Positions 60,493 through 64,000 of a stretch of 64,000 bases of DNA are shown here, one piece after another. Each line of letters starts with the position of its first letter. Within the stretch, counting starts at the first letter, position 1. Below the pieces are notes generated by a model, which was not told where the DNA came from, ran no database searches, and saw only the letters and a program-made list of their open reading frames with translations. The position numbers and the translations under genes were made by a program. Origin of the DNA: Bacillota bacterium (lineage in GTDB: Bacteria > Bacillota > Clostridia > Christensenellales > SZUA-584); NCBI GenBank assembly GCA_023459495.1, contig JAEWTL010000077.1, forward strand, positions 62,001-126,000. The letters are read 5' to 3'.

Positions 60493-61589
60493 ACCAGTCC
60501 TCTGTAGAGCCTTTCCACCGCCTCCACGTCCATCGGCACCGGATTATTGAGCATATTGGGATGCATGCTGTCTTCCGCAAGTTTTTTCACGTCGTCCGCA
60601 TAAATGCCCGCGTCCGCCAGCGTCCGCTTCATGCCGGTTTTCTTCTTCATGTCCTCAACAGCGTCCGCCATGGCATCTACGCTGTCGAACCCGCAATACC
60701 GCGCCAGCTCCATTACCCGCTGATCCGCGTTGATACGGATGAACGCACCCAGCGTAAAGGCGCAGGCCTCTCCATGCGGCATACCATATATGTTCGTCAG
60801 CGGATACGAGCAGGCATGGCTGCCTGTCGTTTTGGGATGTGAGAAGGCGATGCCCGCCATCAGCGATGCTTCGCACATCTTCTCCCGCGCGTCAATATCC
60901 TGCGGATTTTCATATACCCTCAGCAGGTTTTCAAAGACCAGCTTTGAAGCATGCATCGCCGCCGCGTCGCATATGGGCTGATGGTGGACACTCCAGTAGC
61001 CTTCAATTGCATGGGCAAGCACGTCGAGTCCTGTCGAGGCTGTCACTCGCGGCGGCACGCTCAGCGTCAGCACCGGATCAATAACCGCCGTATTCACGTA
61101 CAGGATCGGACTGCCGATCGGCGCTTTGATGCCCTTTTGCCTATCTGTCAATACGCTGACGCTGGTCACTTCGCTGCCCGTCCCCGCCGTGGTGGGAATG
61201 GCAAATACCGGGGTATGCTTTTGCGGCAGCGGCTTTCCGCCGGTATGGTATTCCCTTGCGGGGTATTCTCCGAAGGCGATCACACTTGCCGCCTTGGCGA
61301 TATCCATCACGCTCCCACCGCCCATAGCGATCAGGTACTTGGCATCGATCCGCCGGATGGCCTCGCAGCACGCGTCGACCTCCTCCACAGCGGGGTTCGG
61401 CGATATGGCGCTGAAAATTTCAGCAATTCGACCCTGGCTCTGCCGCATCATTCCCCGCGCGGGGCCGTCCGCCAAAAACGGGTCACACACCAGCAGCCCG
61501 CTTCCCAGTTCCTTCGTCAGTTCAACCGCTTCTTCCGCGCGGTTACGCCCAAACAGTATCTTTACGGGCAGATTGAAATTCCAGTTCAT
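60489..61589 (-). CDS. Iron-containing alcohol dehydrogenase
   Basis: A 366-residue group III (Fe-type) dehydrogenase. Cofactor motif GGGSVMD (about residues 93-99) and TTAGTGSEVT are present. Iron ligands are Asp and His in GLDVLAHAIEG, and His residues in SHPKTTGSHAC and YGMPHGEA. In the context of a sulfoglycolysis-like set it could reduce 3-sulfolactaldehyde to 2,3-dihydroxypropane-1-sulfonate; lactaldehyde reduction would also fit. GGAGGAAGG precedes the ATG. It overlaps DUF4867 upstream and TauE downstream by 4 nt each. Confidence 0.88.
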   Translation of the reverse strand: MNWNFNLPVKILFGRNRAEEAVELTKELGSGLLVCDPFLADGPARGMMRQSQGRIAEIFSAISPNPAVEEVDACCEAIRRIDAKYLIAMGGGSVMDIAKAASVIAFGEYPAREYHTGGKPLPQKHTPVFAIPTTAGTGSEVTSVSVLTDRQKGIKAPIGSPILYVNTAVIDPVLTLSVPPRVTASTGLDVLAHAIEGYWSVHHQPICDAAAMHASKLVFENLLRVYENPQDIDAREKMCEASLMAGIAFSHPKTTGSHACSYPLTNIYGMPHGEACAFTLGAFIRINADQRVMELARYCGFDSVDAMADAVEDMKKKTGMKRTLADAGIYADDVKKLAEDSMHPNMLNNPVPMDVEAVERLYRGLV

Positions 61590-62248
61590 TGTCCTTCCTC
61601 CAGCGGTGTGATCGTAATGTTTTCTCCGGTGATGCCGCAGACCGCGTGCAGCTCTTTGACCTGCCTGCTTTCGCTGTGCCCCAGCAGCCACTTGTTGCGC
61701 CGAAAAAGCAGTTCATCCTCCGGCGTACGCTTATCAAAGCCCTCCAGTTCGCCGTTCGTTCCTGCAGGCAGGATTACGATGCACACGAATCCCGTGCCAT
61801 AAACGCATATCGGCGCGAAGTGAAGCGTCGTCTCATACAACGCGACGCAGCTTCCCGCAGGCACATAAAAGGCCTCCGCCGCGCCTGAGGCAATGCGATT
61901 CTCCCGGATATCGCCCGTATGCGCGAGCAGTAGCACAAAATCCGTCGCCGCGATATTAACCTCGGTCCCCCGGTGATACTCGAAGCAGTTGAGCTTGGTA
62001 TTCCGGCCCGTGCAGACGCCGGCTTGAATGGGAATAGCGCCATAGACGCTGTCCCGGAAATATCGGAAGAGCGTTGTGTTCTCCAACGAGGGATCGGACA
62101 TGCTGTATGCGGGTAGTGCCGTGGGCTCTCCTGCTCGGTCAATCATTTCGCCGCAGCCGATATCCAGCACCCGGCCATATCGTCTGAACGCATCATCCGT
62201 AATGCCTTTGATTTCAATGTGCGGGTTGATTTTCTGCAATGCCTTCAT
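61586..62248 (-). CDS. DUF4867 family protein (candidate sulfosugar isomerase)
   Basis: A 220-residue cupin-like protein of the DUF4867 family. LNCFEYHRGTEVNIA and FYVPAGSCVALYETTLHFAP are the expected beta strands with His/Glu candidates for metal binding. As I recall, a DUF4867 protein (SqvD) is the sulfoquinovose-to-sulfofructose isomerase of the transaldolase sulfoglycolysis pathway in Bacillus and gut Firmicutes. The neighbours GH31, iron-ADH and TauE fit that. Its start overlaps the GH31 end by 35 nt and its stop overlaps the ADH start by 4 nt, so all are tightly coupled. Confidence 0.78.
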   Translation of the reverse strand: MKALQKINPHIEIKGITDDAFRRYGRVLDIGCGEMIDRAGEPTALPAYSMSDPSLENTTLFRYFRDSVYGAIPIQAGVCTGRNTKLNCFEYHRGTEVNIAATDFVLLLAHTGDIRENRIASGAAEAFYVPAGSCVALYETTLHFAPICVYGTGFVCIVILPAGTNGELEGFDKRTPEDELLFRRNKWLLGHSESRQVKELHAVCGITGENITITPLEEGQ

Positions 62249-64000
62249 GAAGCTTCTTTACCTGTTCAAATTGTTTTTTGTACGGACTCGCCTTCCGGTA
62301 AAACACCGGCGGGCAGCCTAATGGGCAATCCACAAAGTGGTTGCCGCCCTTATATTCCTCGCCGGTGAACAGGTGCACCCATTCATCGTCCGGCAGATAA
62401 ACGTCCTTGGCGGTCTGGCCTTTAATAACCACCGGATAACACGCGAGATCCCTGCCGAGCAGGTACGCGTATTGCTCGCAGTAGAGCGCTTCCCCGTCGT
62501 AGTGATAGAACAGCGGCCGCATCACCGGCGTCCCCGTTTTGTGGTTCTGCCGGATACAGTCGTTGATATACTCTTTTATTGCTACGTGCACGCGCGTGAT
62601 GCGGGCCATATGAGCCAGTGTCTCCGCGCTGTGATCAAACTGCGCATTGTCGTTCGGGCGGTTGCCTTCGTGGCAGCGCATCACCGGAGAGAATGCAGCC
62701 AGCTCCGCCCAGCGCATCAGCAGTTCCGGTTCGCGGTGGCACTTGGGCATGGTGGTGTATCCGCCGATATCGCTGTGCGCCACGCCATAGCCGCTCATTG
62801 CAAGTGACAGCGTCGCGGTGATGGCAGACGGCAGCCCGTCGTCTTCGCTCCAGTCCACGTGCTGGTCGCCGCTCCACATCATCATGGAATCGCGTACGGT
62901 GCCGGTATGTCCCGCGCGCGTAAAGAAGAACACCTCGTCCTGCTTTCCGGCTTCCTCCAGCGCCTCGCGATTGAGTGCCGCCCACATCGCGGGCCAGCGG
63001 TTATGAGTCTGTTCGTTGTCCGTGGAACGGAACAGCTTTGCGTCCACCGGCATGTATTCCCCGAAGTCCGCCATCCAGCCGTCGAGTCCGAAGCCAATGA
63101 GGTTCTCTTTGATGACGTTCTTGTACCACGCATACGCTTCCGGATTCGTGAAATCGATCATAGCCGCCGGGAACGTCGTGGTGGTCGCAAGGTAGTCCTT
63201 GCCGTCCTTGTCCTTGATGCAGTAACCGTGCGCCGTGGCAAAGCGGTACAGCTCCCCTTCAATCGCAATGAATGGGTTAATGTAGCCGAGGAAGCGGATG
63301 CCCTGCGCATTCAACTCCGCCAGCATTTCCTTCATGCCGGGATAAAGCGTGGCATCTCCCGCCCAGTTCCACATCACCTGTTTGCCAAACCGGGTGATCC
63401 GCTCACCGCACCAATCCTGCGACCATACGCCCACGAGAGGAATCCCGGCATCCTGCGCGGTCTTCACCTTGCGCCGCACCGCGTCTGTGCCGCCCTGCAC
63501 CGCGATGATCAGCCCGTCGTTGATCCACTGCGGCGGCAGCGGCTGTTTGCCGAGCACGCCGGAAAGCATCGCACTCAACGATTCAAACGTGTCCGCCTGC
63601 CCGATGTACAGCGCACCCGGAAGGGCGTGCATATACAGACGGTGCTCCGTTTCGTCGAAGCGGAACTCCATGTAAGCGTCGCTGTCCGCGTGCACGAAAT
63701 ACTTCCCGGAAGAAGTGAACGTGGGCTGCGCATAGTAGGTTTCATATTTCTCGAACCGCAGCTTGTGGTCCGCTTTGGGCTTCGAAATCGTATTGTGAAT
63801 GATCTTGCCCATGATCCGGGAAATGTTCTGGTGCTCCGCCACCCAGATGCGTACGGTTTTGCCCTTCAGGTTGAACTCGCTGAAGGTTTCGCCGCAGCCA
63901 AATATCCGTTCGTCGGAATGCGCAGGCAGGCTGACCCAAAAGCGCGTGAACGGCTCGCCCGCGGTCTGCCGGAACCCGATGCGCGCCGCGCCGTCGGACT
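62214..64000 (-). CDS. YihQ-like GH31 alpha-glycosidase (sulfoquinovosidase family), 5'-truncated by the window
   Basis: The frame stays open to the right edge, so the N-terminus is missing; about 594 residues are visible. It resembles E. coli sulfoquinovosidase YihQ: RIFGCGETFSEFNLKGK, VWSQDW, GWMADFGEYMP (nucleophile Asp), SGDQHVDWSEDDG (acid Asp) and HEGNRP are all matched. YihQ recognises the sulfonate through an Arg and a Trp four residues apart in the KRVMWNW segment. Here the segment is KQVMWNW (Gln at 63378-63380), so Arg is replaced by Gln while the Trp and the upstream Gln residues are kept. Specificity may therefore differ from sulfoquinovosides. Confidence 0.85.
   Translation of the reverse strand, partial: SDGAARIGFRQTAGEPFTRFWVSLPAHSDERIFGCGETFSEFNLKGKTVRIWVAEHQNISRIMGKIIHNTISKPKADHKLRFEKYETYYAQPTFTSSGKYFVHADSDAYMEFRFDETEHRLYMHALPGALYIGQADTFESLSAMLSGVLGKQPLPPQWINDGLIIAVQGGTDAVRRKVKTAQDAGIPLVGVWSQDWCGERITRFGKQVMWNWAGDATLYPGMKEMLAELNAQGIRFLGYINPFIAIEGELYRFATAHGYCIKDKDGKDYLATTTTFPAAMIDFTNPEAYAWYKNVIKENLIGFGLDGWMADFGEYMPVDAKLFRSTDNEQTHNRWPAMWAALNREALEEAGKQDEVFFFTRAGHTGTVRDSMMMWSGDQHVDWSEDDGLPSAITATLSLAMSGYGVAHSDIGGYTTMPKCHREPELLMRWAELAAFSPVMRCHEGNRPNDNAQFDHSAETLAHMARITRVHVAIKEYINDCIRQNHKTGTPVMRPLFYHYDGEALYCEQYAYLLGRDLACYPVVIKGQTAKDVYLPDDEWVHLFTGEEYKGGNHFVDCPLGCPPVFYRKASPYKKQFEQVKKLHEGIAENQPAH

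Noticed and set aside
62214..63842. Start of the GH31 gene at 63842
   Set aside because: That codon is GTG inside a conserved YihQ-like segment, and the same frame continues open with matching sequence to the window edge.
1..64000. CRISPR arrays, tRNA/rRNA genes, insertion sequences, prophage or integrase genes
   Set aside because: I found no spaced direct-repeat arrays, no cloverleaf-forming conserved tRNA sequence, and no transposase or integrase motifs. Repetition is limited to operators, hairpins and paralogous genes.

Overview
The window looks like chromosomal DNA from an anaerobic, low-to-medium G+C Bacillota (Clostridia-type) organism. The evidence is strong AGGAGG-type ribosome binding sites, sigma-A promoters, lipoprotein sugar-binding proteins with Thr/Ser-rich linkers, and two oxygen-sensitive glycyl radical enzymes (GREs), each with a radical-SAM activase. 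Nearly every gene is on the minus strand and concerns sugar uptake or breakdown. There are three complete CUT2-type (ribose/rhamnose-like) ABC importers and nine transcription regulators. I see no PTS component, rRNA, tRNA, CRISPR array or transposase.

Layout, left to right. (A) 0.3-8.2 kb: an AraA-like isomerase, a RhaU mutarotase and a rhamnose-type ABC importer, divergent from an AraC regulator. (B) 8.2-13.5 kb: a 2-hydroxyacid dehydrogenase, two SDRs, a metal-site-less metallo-beta-lactamase-fold protein, an L-rhamnonate-dehydratase-like enolase and a GntR regulator, resembling a non-phosphorylative deoxysugar-acid route. (C) 13.7-16.2 kb: 6-phosphogluconate dehydrogenase and a PfkB sugar-acid kinase between two terminators. 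(D) 16.4-28.3 kb: a 12-kb co-directional unit with an ABC importer, an AroE-like dehydrogenase lacking the shikimate-binding serines, a UPF0303 protein, a C_GCAxxG_C_C redox protein, a GRE, its activase and a 593-residue ROK-like ATPase. This is the best candidate for an undescribed pathway. (E) 28.9-35.5 kb: AraC and DeoR regulators and a second GRE/ROK pair, divergent from an activase and a D-lyxose-isomerase-like cupin. (F) 35.5-43.4 kb: a beta-propeller lactonase, a creatinase-like M24 protein, two GH4 glycosidases, LacI, a HAD phosphatase and a ROK kinase. A LacI-type 14-bp palindrome recurs twice here and once, with one mismatch, before the ABC operon of region D. (G) 43.7-57.9 kb: a LacI regulator, L-fucose isomerase and a third ABC importer, followed by creatininase-like, uroporphyrinogen-decarboxylase-like, two RhaU, an ASRT-family, M24-like and glycosidase-like genes. 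(H) 58.4-64.0 kb: a ROK repressor, a TauE/SafE exporter, an iron alcohol dehydrogenase, a DUF4867 protein and a YihQ-like GH31 running off the window. This resembles a sulfoquinovose-type (sulfoglycolytic) module.

Shared logic: ABC import, mutarotation, isomerisation or oxidation, dehydration (enolase-type or radical), then cleavage. The usual kinase/aldolase pairs for rhamnose and fucose are absent, so several routes here are probably non-canonical. Substrate assignments are inferences from family membership and gene context.
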